Positions 8,247 to 19,009 of a DNA stretch of 64,000 bases are shown one piece after another. How positions within the stretch are numbered: the first letter of the stretch is position 1; each line of letters starts with the position of its first letter. The position numbers were made by a program, and so were the translations under genes. Source of the DNA: an uncultured Aquimarina sp. (GTDB lineage: Bacteria > Bacteroidota > Bacteroidia > Flavobacteriales > Flavobacteriaceae). A model generated the notes under the pieces. It saw only the letters and a program-made list of their open reading frames with translations. It ran no database searches and was not told where the DNA came from. The stretch covers positions 58,739 through 122,738 of the forward strand of contig CANMSL010000014.1 in NCBI GenBank assembly GCA_947500505.1, given 5' to 3'.

Positions 8247-11200
8247 ATGGGAACTAACTGTACCAATAGCGACACAATAAACAACTCTGAAGGCATTACA
8301 CAACTTCAGCGGTATCTTGATGCTCTAGATCCGGATGGAATCGAATTGATGGGTTTCTCTGTAGAAGAGTGGATGGACTTTGCCTATAAATTCTCTCAGA
8401 AAGTAAGTTTCTATAAAGATAATCCTGATATTTCAACTGCTACATGGAAATCCTTTTTTGAGAAAGCCAATGAAATCAAGTCCATTGCAAAAGAATATTC
8501 CGAAGGAGATATCGATCCACACCTAACTGTTTTTATATGCTTTCTAAAATTATTAGAAAATTCTAAAAAACAATTTGATGGTATTACCAAAAGGCACCTG
8601 GATTTTTATTATTATGAAGTTCTTCAACTAAAAAAACAGCCATTTACTCCAGACAAAGTATATACTTTGTTCGAACTGGCAAAAAACGCAGACAACCAAC
8701 AGATTGCAAAAGATACCTTATTAGATGGTGACAAAGATACTGACGGGAAAACAAGAAATTATGGAGTTTGTGAAGAATTGGTAGTAAACAAATCTACTAT
8801 TTCTCAATTTAAATCTACTTATTTAGATAATCAAGGATGGTATGAAGCTCAGGTACCTAATTCTGGAGATGGACAAGGAAGTGATCTTGAAAACGAAAGT
8901 AAAAGCTGGATGCCTTTTGGAAATACGGATTTTAATAATGCAAGTTTCGGTTTTACTATTGGAGCGCCTTCTTTAAAGATGAGCGATGGTCCAAGAAGTA
9001 TTACATTATCACTTAAACTAGCCGGAAAAAGTGGTCAAATTTCCTCTGATCAGGATTTTGTTGAAAGCCTGATTTTTAGCATTACAGGTAAAAGTGACTG
9101 GATTCTTTTAACATTGACCAAAGAAAAAGTGACTGTTGCTAATGGAGAAGTAACTTTTAAATTAGAACTAGCTGAAACTGATGAGGAGATCATCAATTAT
9201 GATAGCTCAGTTCATCAAGGAAATTACATCGCTTCTCACCCGCTTCTTAAAATTCAATTCAATAATAGTACAAAGATCGACGCCGATAATAGTTTCAAAT
9301 TATACAAAAAACTAGTAGGTCTTACCGTGAGCGATATTATTATTAAAACCACCAGCTTATATAGTAAAAGCCTTAACGTACAAAATGATACAGGAACGGT
9401 TAATACCGAAAGTGCATTCTTTCCCTTTGGCCCATTAGCCAAAAAGAATTCTAAACTAAAAATTAAAGCCAATGAATGGATAGGTAAGAATATCACACAA
9501 GCTATATTAAAAATAGATTGGAAAGATCTTCCTGAAAGTTTTGCTACGCATTATAATACATATACAGAAGCTACTGTAAATACAGGGATTTACAGCCCTA
9601 CTTCTCCTCTAATTGTTAAGAAAATTTTGGGGGATGATCGTTTTACTATCAAAAAATCAATCATTAGTAAAAATAGAAATACACAGAAAGATCTTAAAAC
9701 TACTTCACAGATATTTAAAGAACAACAAAATTTCTTAGCTCACCAAAAAAGTCAATTAAAGAAATTATTGAGTTTTGATTCTGAGAATAATCTAAACAAA
9801 ACATTAAATTCAGACGATATTAAATTCATTCTTAAGCACACTAATCTAACCAAAGATAAACTAATTGAATTATTAAAGTCTAAAACTAAAACCCTCTCAA
9901 ATAAAATGTTAGATAACGGTATAACAAAAAAATCTAACACAAGTTTACCTTCAAACATTGAGGAATTATTCAAATTATTAGATGCTGATTTGGGGAAATC
10001 TTTCGATGAGCTCATAGAGCTTTACAACAATGATTATATCCAAAAAAACACAAATGAAATAAATCCAATTGCATTATTCAAATCTCCAACCCATAGCGAG
10101 TTTTCTTTCTTTGCAGAAAATGCTGATGGGTATATCCCGTTAGCATCAGATAATTACCTCTTACAAATAGAACTAGAGGAGGATTTTTTTCACGATGTAT
10201 ATGGTAGGGTACTTACAGCCCAAGCAATCGCAAAACAAGCGGCACCAAATTCTCCTTACTCACCTTTGGCTGAAAACATATCTGTAACCATTACCACCCA
10301 GGAACATTTTAACACTTTAGATAAGCATATAGAGTTATTTCACAATTACCCTTATGGTCAGGTTAAAATAGCAGCTTCAACCGATGCCAATATTGTACAA
10401 TCTTTTCTTCCAAAAGGAGAATTATTTCTGGGATTGGATAATTGTATGGAAGGAGAGAATGTTCAGTTTCTTTTCCAGTTAGAAGAGGGAACAGAAAACC
10501 CAGCTTCAATTGTTGCCGCAGGTTATTCAGAAATTGAATGGCATTATCTACAAAATAATAACTGGCTTAAATTTAACAAAGAACAATTACTCAAAGATGA
10601 AACCAACAATTTTCTTAAAACCGGACTAGTACAATTTCAGATACCTAAAGGTTTCGATACTAAAAACACATTACTACCTGATAATTTGTTTTGGGTTAGA
10701 GCTTCTCAAAAATCCAAAACCACCGGAAATAATTTACCGGATACAGTAAGTAGGTTTATAGAGATTCATGTTCAAGCGTTAAAAGCAGAATTTATTAATA
10801 CTGAGAACAGTCTGGATCATTTGCAAAATGGAATTCCACCTAATACCATTTCTAAATTAATCAATCGCATTGCCACTGTCAAGAAGGTAACGCAACCTTT
10901 TGCCAGCTTTGATGGTGCTCCAGAGGAAGACGATATCAATTTTTACAGGAGAATAAGTGAACGTCTGCGACATAAAAACAGAGCAATTACTTTATGGGAC
11001 TATGAGCATCTGATCTTACAGAAATTCAAGTACCTACACAAAGTAAAATGCTTAAATCACAGTACATATGATTGCAATCAAAGTCCTGGTGAAGTATTGA
11101 TCGTAGTGGTTCCGGATATCAAAAACCAAAATGTATTCAATGTCTATGAACCACAAGTAAGTGCTAACAAGCTGAGTGAGATCGAAACATATACCAATGG

Positions 11201-11582
11201 GTTAAATACTTCTCTTGTCGATGCTAAAGTAGTATCCCCAGTATATGAACCTGTTCTTGTATCTCTGGAAGTAAAGTTTTATACAGGTTTTGACAATAAT
11301 TTATACACCAAAGAATTAAAAGAAGATATCGCAAAGTTTCTGGCACCATGGGCTTTTGATACCCAAGCTTCCATTTCTTTTAATAACACCCTGTACTCTT
11401 CAGAGATGATTTTTTATATCGAAAACCTAGAGTACGTAGATTATATCAAAAACTTTACCCTTACCCATAACGGAGTGGCTAAACAAGAAGCTACCCCTAC
11501 AGACGAAAAAAGCATTTTAACATCTGTCCCTGCAAAGGAGCATGATGTAAACTATATAACCGCCAGTATATGTACAGTGTAG
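8247..11582 (+). CDS. Large eCIS baseplate J-like protein (Afp11/gp6-like)
   Basis: The 1111-residue protein ends in a recognisable baseplate J-like module from about residue 870: VKKVTQPFASFDGAPEEDD, RRISERLRHKNRAITLWDYE and FKYLHKVKCLNHS. The first ~850 residues are much less conserved and contain several beta-rich segments plus a charged helical stretch at about 470-610. The protein should form the wedge ring around the hub together with gp25-like and Afp12-like proteins. AlgoCIS was reported to have a cage formed by massive baseplate extensions, and the long N-terminal part may correspond to that. It overlaps the next gene by 13 bases. Confidence 0.88.
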   Translation: MGTNCTNSDTINNSEGITQLQRYLDALDPDGIELMGFSVEEWMDFAYKFSQKVSFYKDNPDISTATWKSFFEKANEIKSIAKEYSEGDIDPHLTVFICFLKLLENSKKQFDGITKRHLDFYYYEVLQLKKQPFTPDKVYTLFELAKNADNQQIAKDTLLDGDKDTDGKTRNYGVCEELVVNKSTISQFKSTYLDNQGWYEAQVPNSGDGQGSDLENESKSWMPFGNTDFNNASFGFTIGAPSLKMSDGPRSITLSLKLAGKSGQISSDQDFVESLIFSITGKSDWILLTLTKEKVTVANGEVTFKLELAETDEEIINYDSSVHQGNYIASHPLLKIQFNNSTKIDADNSFKLYKKLVGLTVSDIIIKTTSLYSKSLNVQNDTGTVNTESAFFPFGPLAKKNSKLKIKANEWIGKNITQAILKIDWKDLPESFATHYNTYTEATVNTGIYSPTSPLIVKKILGDDRFTIKKSIISKNRNTQKDLKTTSQIFKEQQNFLAHQKSQLKKLLSFDSENNLNKTLNSDDIKFILKHTNLTKDKLIELLKSKTKTLSNKMLDNGITKKSNTSLPSNIEELFKLLDADLGKSFDELIELYNNDYIQKNTNEINPIALFKSPTHSEFSFFAENADGYIPLASDNYLLQIELEEDFFHDVYGRVLTAQAIAKQAAPNSPYSPLAENISVTITTQEHFNTLDKHIELFHNYPYGQVKIAASTDANIVQSFLPKGELFLGLDNCMEGENVQFLFQLEEGTENPASIVAAGYSEIEWHYLQNNNWLKFNKEQLLKDETNNFLKTGLVQFQIPKGFDTKNTLLPDNLFWVRASQKSKTTGNNLPDTVSRFIEIHVQALKAEFINTENSLDHLQNGIPPNTISKLINRIATVKKVTQPFASFDGAPEEDDINFYRRISERLRHKNRAITLWDYEHLILQKFKYLHKVKCLNHSTYDCNQSPGEVLIVVVPDIKNQNVFNVYEPQVSANKLSEIETYTNGLNTSLVDAKVVSPVYEPVLVSLEVKFYTGFDNNLYTKELKEDIAKFLAPWAFDTQASISFNNTLYSSEMIFYIENLEYVDYIKNFTLTHNGVAKQEATPTDEKSILTSVPAKEHDVNYITASICTV

Positions 11583-14308
11583 ATGAACATAGCGAAATAC
11601 CTAAAGATATCAATTATCAAAATGATCGTGATTTTGTCTGGCTTAGAGAGCAAGGACAACAACATATAGAAGATCTAGGTAGAAAATTATGGACTGATTA
11701 TAATATTCACGATCCTGGAATTACTATCATGGAATTATTATGCTATGCTATAACAGACCTGGGGCTACGGATTAGTCAACCGGTAAAGGATTTGGTGGCA
11801 GCCTCCGATAATTCTGAAGAAAAAATGCATCAGCAGTTTAAAAGTGCCGCTAAAATTCTCACTTGTAAACCAGTTACCCGCAATGATTATCGTAAGCTTT
11901 TTATTGATATAGAAGGAGTTAAAAATGCCTGGCTAACCAGATATAAGTTACCATTATACCTGGAATGTGACCCAAATAATCCTAAAATAGATTTTAAACC
12001 TATAAACAACACTAATTTCAACACTACAAGTTTTGATGCCAAAGGATTGTATTGCTTACTCGTAGACTACGACAAAGATGCTGATCAACAAGAAACAGAT
12101 AAAGAGATTTTTGAAATTTATCATCAAAATAGAAACCTATGTGAAGACCTTATTGAAGTAAAAAAAGTACCCCAACAATGTATTCGCATTTGTGCACGAA
12201 TCCAATTAGAGAATGGATCCGATGAAGAATTGGTTCACGCTCATATACAGTTCGAAATTGAGCAATACTTCTCTCCTTCTCTTCCGACATATACATTAAA
12301 AGAATTACAGGAAAAAGGGTTGACCACAGATCAGATTTTTGAAGGCCCTGTATTGAATAATGGCTTTATGACAGAGGAAGATCTGGATAATAGCAATCTG
12401 CGTAAAGAAGTTCGTTTAAGCGATCTGATCAATATCATCATGAAAATAGAAGGTGTATCCCTAATCGAAGAAATTAGTATGGATAATTGTCCTTCAAGCA
12501 ACAATGGAGAACCTTCAGACTTTGTTCCTCCAAAAACCGCTCAAAGTGATCCCTGGATTATTTGTATAGAAGAAAATCATAAGCCTGCTATTTGTGATAA
12601 AAGCACCTGGACGTATAAAAAAGGATTACTACCTGTAGGAATAGATAACGAAAAATCTGCTACCTACCTTCAGGAACTAGAAAAAGCATTTAAAACCTCT
12701 CAAAAGAAATCATACGCGGATTTACCAATGCCTGTTGGTAACTATACAGCTATCACCGCATATCAGACAATGCAACACGACCTTCCGGAAAATTATGGAG
12801 TTTCTACCTATGGACTGTCGGATTCTGTTTCTGATCTTAGAAAAGCTCAAGCCAAACAATTACAAGGTTACCTGCTATTCTTTGACCAGATTCTGAGTGT
12901 ATATTTTGCGCATCTTGGGCAAATCAAAGCCTTGTTATCCGGCGATGAAGATTTAAAACGATTTTATGTGCTAAAGGCCGTTGAGGATATTGAGGGAATT
13001 GATACGCTGGTTAAGGATACAACCCTTTACGAAAATGATCCAAATCTTGCTTTAGAGTTGAACCCAGATGGAAGTACAAAATCATTGATCAATGATCTCG
13101 AAGATTTCAATAAAAGGCGCAATCTTCTTCTGGATCATTTATTAAGTCGTTTTGCTGAAGTTTTTGAAGATTATACAAGTGTGATGTATAAACTTTTCGG
13201 AAAAAATGTAGATGATGATATAATCGAAACAAAGAATAAATTTTTGAATAAATATGATATTATTAGTTCCCAGAGAGGTTTAGCCTTTAATTATCGCTTA
13301 CAAAAAAACGGCAATAATCCTGATGTATGGGATACCAACAATGTTTCAGGATTTCAAAAACGTATTGCGCTATTATCAGGAATGTCTGATTATAAACGAA
13401 AAGACCTTTTTAACACACATCTTAGAATAGAAAAATATGTTCGCCCCAATGGAGATATTGAATATCGATGGTTGATTATTGATAGTAGTCAAACATACTT
13501 ATCCTCGAGACAGGATTTCCTAACCAAACAAAAAGCGATTGATAATTTGTTAATCGCCTTAAAATATGCGTATGACCCTGAAAATTTCAGGTTATTACCA
13601 ACTACAACAGGAACCAAAACGTTCGTTGCCCTTACAACACCAGAATATAATGACGATCCCGATGAAAAATACATAATCGGTAGACAGTATAATCGCTATT
13701 TTACGAATCAGGTAAATGCACAAGCAGAAATTGAAAACGTACTCAACTTTATCTCTGAAATACAGAGTGACGAAGGTTTTTACCTTATTGAGAATATACT
13801 GGCTTTACCACACAACCTGGATAACATTCCCAACCAAATCAATGATTGTTTACCACTTTGTGTGGACGAAAATTGTACAAGTTGCGGACCATTGGATCCA
13901 TTCTCATATCAGGTAAATATCGTATTTCCAGGTTGGACTTCGCGTTTCTCGAATATCGATTTCAGGAATTACATGGAAGCATTGATTAGACGAGAATTAC
14001 CCGCGCATATACTCCCTAAAGTATGTTGGGTAGGACATATGGAAGGGATGTTAGATGAAGTCGAAGGAGAACCAACACCAAAAAATGATATGGAAGAGTT
14101 ACAAGAAGCCTGGAAGAAATTCCTAATCTCCAAAAATAAAAAGAGCAATAATTATATGGCATCTGGAACTACTACCAAAAACCTATGGTGTACCCTAAAA
14201 TTAAATACCATCTATGGCAGTGGAACACTCCATGATTGCGAAAATGAAGATACTGAAGAAAATAAAAACAGAATTATACTCAACCGAAGCACGCTTGGTT
14301 CATTATAA
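11570..14308 (+). CDS. eCIS baseplate wedge protein, Afp12-like
   Basis: This 912-residue protein has the N-terminal signature of Afp12-type baseplate proteins, with LREQGQQHIEDLGRKLW and YNIHDPGITIMELLCYAI at about residues 26-63. The family pairs with the J-like protein to form wedge heterodimers. A compact cysteine cluster with CLPLCVDENCTSC near residues 760-775 could bind a metal or form disulfides. The C-terminal third has RFSNIDFRNYMEALIRRELP and HILPKVCWVG, typical of the family. It overlaps the J-like gene by 13 bases and is followed by the repeat protein after 27 bases. Confidence 0.85.
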   Translation: MYSVDEHSEIPKDINYQNDRDFVWLREQGQQHIEDLGRKLWTDYNIHDPGITIMELLCYAITDLGLRISQPVKDLVAASDNSEEKMHQQFKSAAKILTCKPVTRNDYRKLFIDIEGVKNAWLTRYKLPLYLECDPNNPKIDFKPINNTNFNTTSFDAKGLYCLLVDYDKDADQQETDKEIFEIYHQNRNLCEDLIEVKKVPQQCIRICARIQLENGSDEELVHAHIQFEIEQYFSPSLPTYTLKELQEKGLTTDQIFEGPVLNNGFMTEEDLDNSNLRKEVRLSDLINIIMKIEGVSLIEEISMDNCPSSNNGEPSDFVPPKTAQSDPWIICIEENHKPAICDKSTWTYKKGLLPVGIDNEKSATYLQELEKAFKTSQKKSYADLPMPVGNYTAITAYQTMQHDLPENYGVSTYGLSDSVSDLRKAQAKQLQGYLLFFDQILSVYFAHLGQIKALLSGDEDLKRFYVLKAVEDIEGIDTLVKDTTLYENDPNLALELNPDGSTKSLINDLEDFNKRRNLLLDHLLSRFAEVFEDYTSVMYKLFGKNVDDDIIETKNKFLNKYDIISSQRGLAFNYRLQKNGNNPDVWDTNNVSGFQKRIALLSGMSDYKRKDLFNTHLRIEKYVRPNGDIEYRWLIIDSSQTYLSSRQDFLTKQKAIDNLLIALKYAYDPENFRLLPTTTGTKTFVALTTPEYNDDPDEKYIIGRQYNRYFTNQVNAQAEIENVLNFISEIQSDEGFYLIENILALPHNLDNIPNQINDCLPLCVDENCTSCGPLDPFSYQVNIVFPGWTSRFSNIDFRNYMEALIRRELPAHILPKVCWVGHMEGMLDEVEGEPTPKNDMEELQEAWKKFLISKNKKSNNYMASGTTTKNLWCTLKLNTIYGSGTLHDCENEDTEENKNRIILNRSTLGSL

Positions 14309-14335
14309 TCGATAACCATAAATTAAAAACATACC

Positions 14336-17300
14336 GTGATGAACGATACTTCTTTTGAAACACCGTATTTAAAGACGTTGAATATTAGCAACAATATTTA
14401 TGACCGTTTCGTACCGGATCAGGTACTTACGCACCACAATCTGAATAAGATTATAGACTATTTCGAAGATCAGGACAGGTTATCACGTGTAAATACTATC
14501 GGTGTGGGTATTGGTTGCGGGCTAGACTTCTTTGTAGAAACAGATGAGAATAATAATACTGTAATAAAAGTAAACTCTGGTGTAGGTATTACTACAGATG
14601 GTGATTTAGTCATCGTAAATACTTCTAAATCTGAGCAGAAAGCATATGAATTTCGATACTATACGAATCCTTTTTTTAATCGGGCGGATTACGCCAGGTT
14701 CAATGGATTAAATATATCAGAAATTCATACACAAGAGGGAGCGGAACTCCTAACAGGGGAACAGCCGCTCTCCTCTTTCTCTAATCTGGGAAGCCAGTAT
14801 TTATTAGTATATGTAGAGAACTATAATGAAAACCCCGGAATTTGTAGCGGGAGTGGATGCGATGATACAGGTGAACATATCTATGCTAATCTGAAGTTTT
14901 TATTAACCGACAAAGCTGGGTTTGATGCCCTGACGGCAGAGGACATGGATAGCATTTACTATTATAAAAAAATGCGTTCTTTCTATGATACGCTACCGGA
15001 GCTTTCAGTAACCAGACCTATTCTAAAATCATCCAACACCAAAACACACGATGCTATCTATACTTTATTTAAAACCAGTATAGAAAGTAATAATGTAGTC
15101 AAGAAATTACAGGAAAGTTTTATAAAAATAATAGAAAAACTAGATAACCGATTAAATGTCAAGCGTTTTGACATCACCACACAAAACGTTACCGATCGTT
15201 TTGATAAATTAATTACTATCGGAAGTTTTCCTGCCCTTGATATACAATACAAATTTGATTTCTTAAAAGATCTAATAGAAACCTATAATGAGATCAGATG
15301 CTTGTTATTGCACATCAATGCAGATTGTGTACCCAATACCACTGCTTTTCCTAAACATTTATTACTTGGTGCTATTAATGAAGCCAATAGAGAATTTACC
15401 AGACATGAATTCTACCCATCACATATGGTGGATCAGGATGATGAAAATCTCTTACACACATTAAGTCTGATCATCAGGTTCTATAACCAGTTAGATCAGT
15501 ACCAGATACCAGCTAGTGGATCTTTGACTGTAAACGGCCTTCCAAATAGCAATGCTTTTAAAAACGTAAGCATTAAAATCACACCCTCAAAAGACTATGC
15601 TCATCTTTTAAGTAATAGAAGTATTCCCTATTACTATAAAACACAAAGCAATCTGGTTAAAAACTGGAATTTCAAAGATATTGTGAATAGAAGGGCAACG
15701 GCTCAATTAGGATATCATAAATCAAAGTTACTTAATGTGGATTCAATCCAAAATCCACTAAGGCATAATCATCTTGGGCATCTGTTTTATAGAATCGAAG
15801 GACATCTCGGAAAAGAATACACAAGTGTATTATCTAAAATAGAACAATTAAAACGAGATAACAATTTAGCTTTCGACATTAAGGCAGTAAGTATTGGAGA
15901 TGCATTAGAAAAAATAGATGTAGACGATTACACTTGTCATTTTGAGGATCTTAAAACCATATTAAAAGCTTGGGAAGATGAGTTTAAATGCCTAGTAAAG
16001 AACGGGTACGAATTTTTTAAGAAATATAGTTATAAAAGTGTCGGTGAGAATGCAACCAGTACAAACTATATAGACTATGTAAGAAGAGCAGATTCTAAAG
16101 GAAATTTTGCTTTTAGGACAAAGGCTGCCGAGTCCGCGCCACAAGTAGAAGCTTTAATTAGTGAAGCGACCGATTACGCTATCCAAGAGACAAATAGTAC
16201 AGACCCGGAAATATTGTACACTGTAGCCTATGAATATATGGTTAATGAAATTGGGGTTTTTGAAAATGAAGAAGAAGCTTTTGTATATGTGCAATATCCA
16301 GCTCAAATTACAACTGATTTATACGCCGTAGAAGCAGAATTTGTAAACGACTTACAGATATACACACAACCTGATGGGCTTGCCAGGTTTACGAAGTATT
16401 TAAACAAACTATGTTTTGACCTAAATAAAGCAAAAGAAGATATCGTAACCGCAAGGACCAATCAGGCATTTGGAGATAAGAAGAGAGACTCTATGTATGA
16501 ATTTATGATCTATGAGCTTTCTAAACTTTGTTGTTTTAAGTCTAAGATCGAATGGTTGCTAAAAGAAATTGAAATACGTAAAAATAGGATCTTTGGTAAG
16601 CTTACCTTGTGTGAACTCGTAAAATCACATCCAGGTATCGAGCATATGGCTGGTGTTCCTAAAGGAGGAACCTTTTTTATAGTATACGGAGGTTTGGATA
16701 GGCAAAACAACAAATTCTCTAATAAGGTAATTGCTGACTTTGCATTTCCTGATATGTGTTGTAGTGATTGTCCGCCTAATACTATAGTTATCAAACAAGA
16801 GGTTGCATTACTGGAAGATCTGACCCTGGAACCCAATATATTTTGTATAAGTGATGGAGAAATATTTCCAGATGGCACCTTTACTCCCACTCCTGAAGAC
16901 GGAACAATATCGTCAGATCAAGGTGAAGATTTTATCGAGAATAACGTTAGTTTCAATCCTAATGTTATCTCAGATACATTATTAGGGCTTCCTATCAGCT
17001 TTAAAGTCAACGATAAGCCCGTGGCAGAAACAGCTACCGTATACAAAATACCTAATAGAGAACATTTTAATGACCCTACTAATCTGGAGATCATACCTAC
17101 ATTAAATACTGACAATGAAACAGTAAATGTTACCATCACTCCTACAACTCCGTATGATAATAAAGGATATCTTACTTATAGTTGGGTTAATGATATTGGG
17201 GTCGAAATCGAAACATCGAGGATACTAAATGTAAATCTACCAATAGTAGATGGACGTATATTCCAGAATTTTAGTTTAGTTATTGGTATCAATAATCCCG

Positions 17301-19009
17301 AAGCTCTATGCACAACTGCAATTGATATTTTGATTGATGAAGAAATCATTATTGAACCAGAAGAAGTTAACCTGATCCTAGATCCCAGTATTTTCTGTTT
17401 TGAGGATTTAAGCACGGTCGATGTTGTTGGTTTCGACGTTACTCCTACTGATGGTATCGTAACATCTGATCAGGGAACTATTTATATAGAAGGCGGTAAC
17501 AAATTCAATCCCAATGAGGTCATAGATAGTCTTTTAGGAACTGTGCTACGTTTCAAAGTAAACGGACAGAATGTTCCACAGACAGCTACTGTATATAAAC
17601 TTCCAGAACCTAAACATTTTAGCGATAATGCTAATATTGTATTACAGGATAACGGAATCAACGGAGATAACGAATCTGTTAACGTAAGTATCATACCAAG
17701 TACGCCATTTGATAGTAATGGTTATCTTACTTTCCAATGGTCTGATGAAAATGGAAATACCGTTGGAGAGGAGCAAACGCTAAAAATTGACATTCCTATT
17801 GTAGACGGTACAATTACACAAACTTTTACGCTGTTAATAGGAGTGAATAATTCACTTGCAGATTGTGCTATTGGGTATGATATTACGGTGGATAAACGTG
17901 TGATCATTGAGGAAGATTTTAGTATTAATCCAACTACAGATAGGACTTGCTTAATAGATGGTGACGAACCGGGGCTTATTGACTTGAGACCTACCCCAAG
18001 TGACGGTGTAGTTACATCTCCTGATGACGCAGAGTTTATGACTAATGATAATAGACTTAATCCTTCTAAAGTTCCCAATGGATTATTAGGAAAACCTATT
18101 TCATTTCAGGTAAATGGCAAAGATGTTCCGGGAACTATTACTGTATACAAAATACCAAATTCAGAAAATTACAAAGATCCGGCAAATCTAAGAGCTGATT
18201 TTGATCAGTTAATTGATAATGGTACAAAAGCTCGATTTAAAATCAACTCTTCCAGCCCTTATGACATAGTTAGCTACCTGAAATATACGTGGAAAGGCTC
18301 TCAGGGAGAACAGGTGAAATTCAACAATAATGAGTTCAATGTTAGCTTCCCTGTTCCTGCAGATGGAAAATTGAATGAAGACTTAGAACTTACTATATCT
18401 GTAAATGCAGATGGTCTTCCTTGTTCAACGAGCGCCACATTAAATATTCAAAGAACTTTTGAGGTAGTCATAGAAGAAAGAACCTGTTTTACGGATTATC
18501 AAACAAGATTACCAAATTATCCGATTAATGAGGATTTAAAAAGGGTTCAGGCAGATACCGCAAGTACTGAATTTGGTTCTAAATTAAATTCAGAGATAAT
18601 TCAACCAACTCTTAGTATTTTCCAAACAGCAATTGGTTTCAAAGAAGAAGATCTCAACGATAAAGATAAACTTAAAACTACTTTAGATCAAATAGCCGGA
18701 TTAATGTCATTCCTGTCTGAAGTATATATCCAAAGTCCGGATCGAAGAGAATTCTTACCGCAATTTATAAAGATACACGAAGCACTGGCTATTATGTTCT
18801 TAGAGCTTACCAGGTGTTGTGAACAAGCCGATCTAGGAATTTTTAAAGAACAAATTGATACGTTCCAAAGAATTATAGGAAAAGATCGTAAAACATTTCA
18901 GGAAAATGGCATTGTATACCAGCTCATTACTCAGGATTTCTTTGATAAATATGATGCCAAAGGTGATGATTTACGAAATATATTAATAACTGTATTCAAT
19001 TTTAGCTAA
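14336..19009 (+). CDS. Giant eCIS-associated protein with three tandem modules
   Basis: The 1557-residue protein has an N-terminal region (about 1-820) that I cannot assign, with a Cys-rich CCSDCPP motif near 807. Three tandem modules of ~184 residues follow, starting near residues 830, 1013 and 1197. Each contains a TPxDGxxxSxxG motif, LLGxxxxFxVNG, TVYKxP and a late xxLTISVN-like strand. A helical tail covers about 1385-1557. The modules look beta-sandwich-like, suggesting a surface fibre or cage. It sits between the Afp12-like gene and the tape-measure gene, where other eCISs often encode fibre or accessory baseplate proteins. Its final A is the first base of the next ATG. Confidence 0.7.
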   Translation: MMNDTSFETPYLKTLNISNNIYDRFVPDQVLTHHNLNKIIDYFEDQDRLSRVNTIGVGIGCGLDFFVETDENNNTVIKVNSGVGITTDGDLVIVNTSKSEQKAYEFRYYTNPFFNRADYARFNGLNISEIHTQEGAELLTGEQPLSSFSNLGSQYLLVYVENYNENPGICSGSGCDDTGEHIYANLKFLLTDKAGFDALTAEDMDSIYYYKKMRSFYDTLPELSVTRPILKSSNTKTHDAIYTLFKTSIESNNVVKKLQESFIKIIEKLDNRLNVKRFDITTQNVTDRFDKLITIGSFPALDIQYKFDFLKDLIETYNEIRCLLLHINADCVPNTTAFPKHLLLGAINEANREFTRHEFYPSHMVDQDDENLLHTLSLIIRFYNQLDQYQIPASGSLTVNGLPNSNAFKNVSIKITPSKDYAHLLSNRSIPYYYKTQSNLVKNWNFKDIVNRRATAQLGYHKSKLLNVDSIQNPLRHNHLGHLFYRIEGHLGKEYTSVLSKIEQLKRDNNLAFDIKAVSIGDALEKIDVDDYTCHFEDLKTILKAWEDEFKCLVKNGYEFFKKYSYKSVGENATSTNYIDYVRRADSKGNFAFRTKAAESAPQVEALISEATDYAIQETNSTDPEILYTVAYEYMVNEIGVFENEEEAFVYVQYPAQITTDLYAVEAEFVNDLQIYTQPDGLARFTKYLNKLCFDLNKAKEDIVTARTNQAFGDKKRDSMYEFMIYELSKLCCFKSKIEWLLKEIEIRKNRIFGKLTLCELVKSHPGIEHMAGVPKGGTFFIVYGGLDRQNNKFSNKVIADFAFPDMCCSDCPPNTIVIKQEVALLEDLTLEPNIFCISDGEIFPDGTFTPTPEDGTISSDQGEDFIENNVSFNPNVISDTLLGLPISFKVNDKPVAETATVYKIPNREHFNDPTNLEIIPTLNTDNETVNVTITPTTPYDNKGYLTYSWVNDIGVEIETSRILNVNLPIVDGRIFQNFSLVIGINNPEALCTTAIDILIDEEIIIEPEEVNLILDPSIFCFEDLSTVDVVGFDVTPTDGIVTSDQGTIYIEGGNKFNPNEVIDSLLGTVLRFKVNGQNVPQTATVYKLPEPKHFSDNANIVLQDNGINGDNESVNVSIIPSTPFDSNGYLTFQWSDENGNTVGEEQTLKIDIPIVDGTITQTFTLLIGVNNSLADCAIGYDITVDKRVIIEEDFSINPTTDRTCLIDGDEPGLIDLRPTPSDGVVTSPDDAEFMTNDNRLNPSKVPNGLLGKPISFQVNGKDVPGTITVYKIPNSENYKDPANLRADFDQLIDNGTKARFKINSSSPYDIVSYLKYTWKGSQGEQVKFNNNEFNVSFPVPADGKLNEDLELTISVNADGLPCSTSATLNIQRTFEVVIEERTCFTDYQTRLPNYPINEDLKRVQADTASTEFGSKLNSEIIQPTLSIFQTAIGFKEEDLNDKDKLKTTLDQIAGLMSFLSEVYIQSPDRREFLPQFIKIHEALAIMFLELTRCCEQADLGIFKEQIDTFQRIIGKDRKTFQENGIVYQLITQDFFDKYDAKGDDLRNILITVFNFS

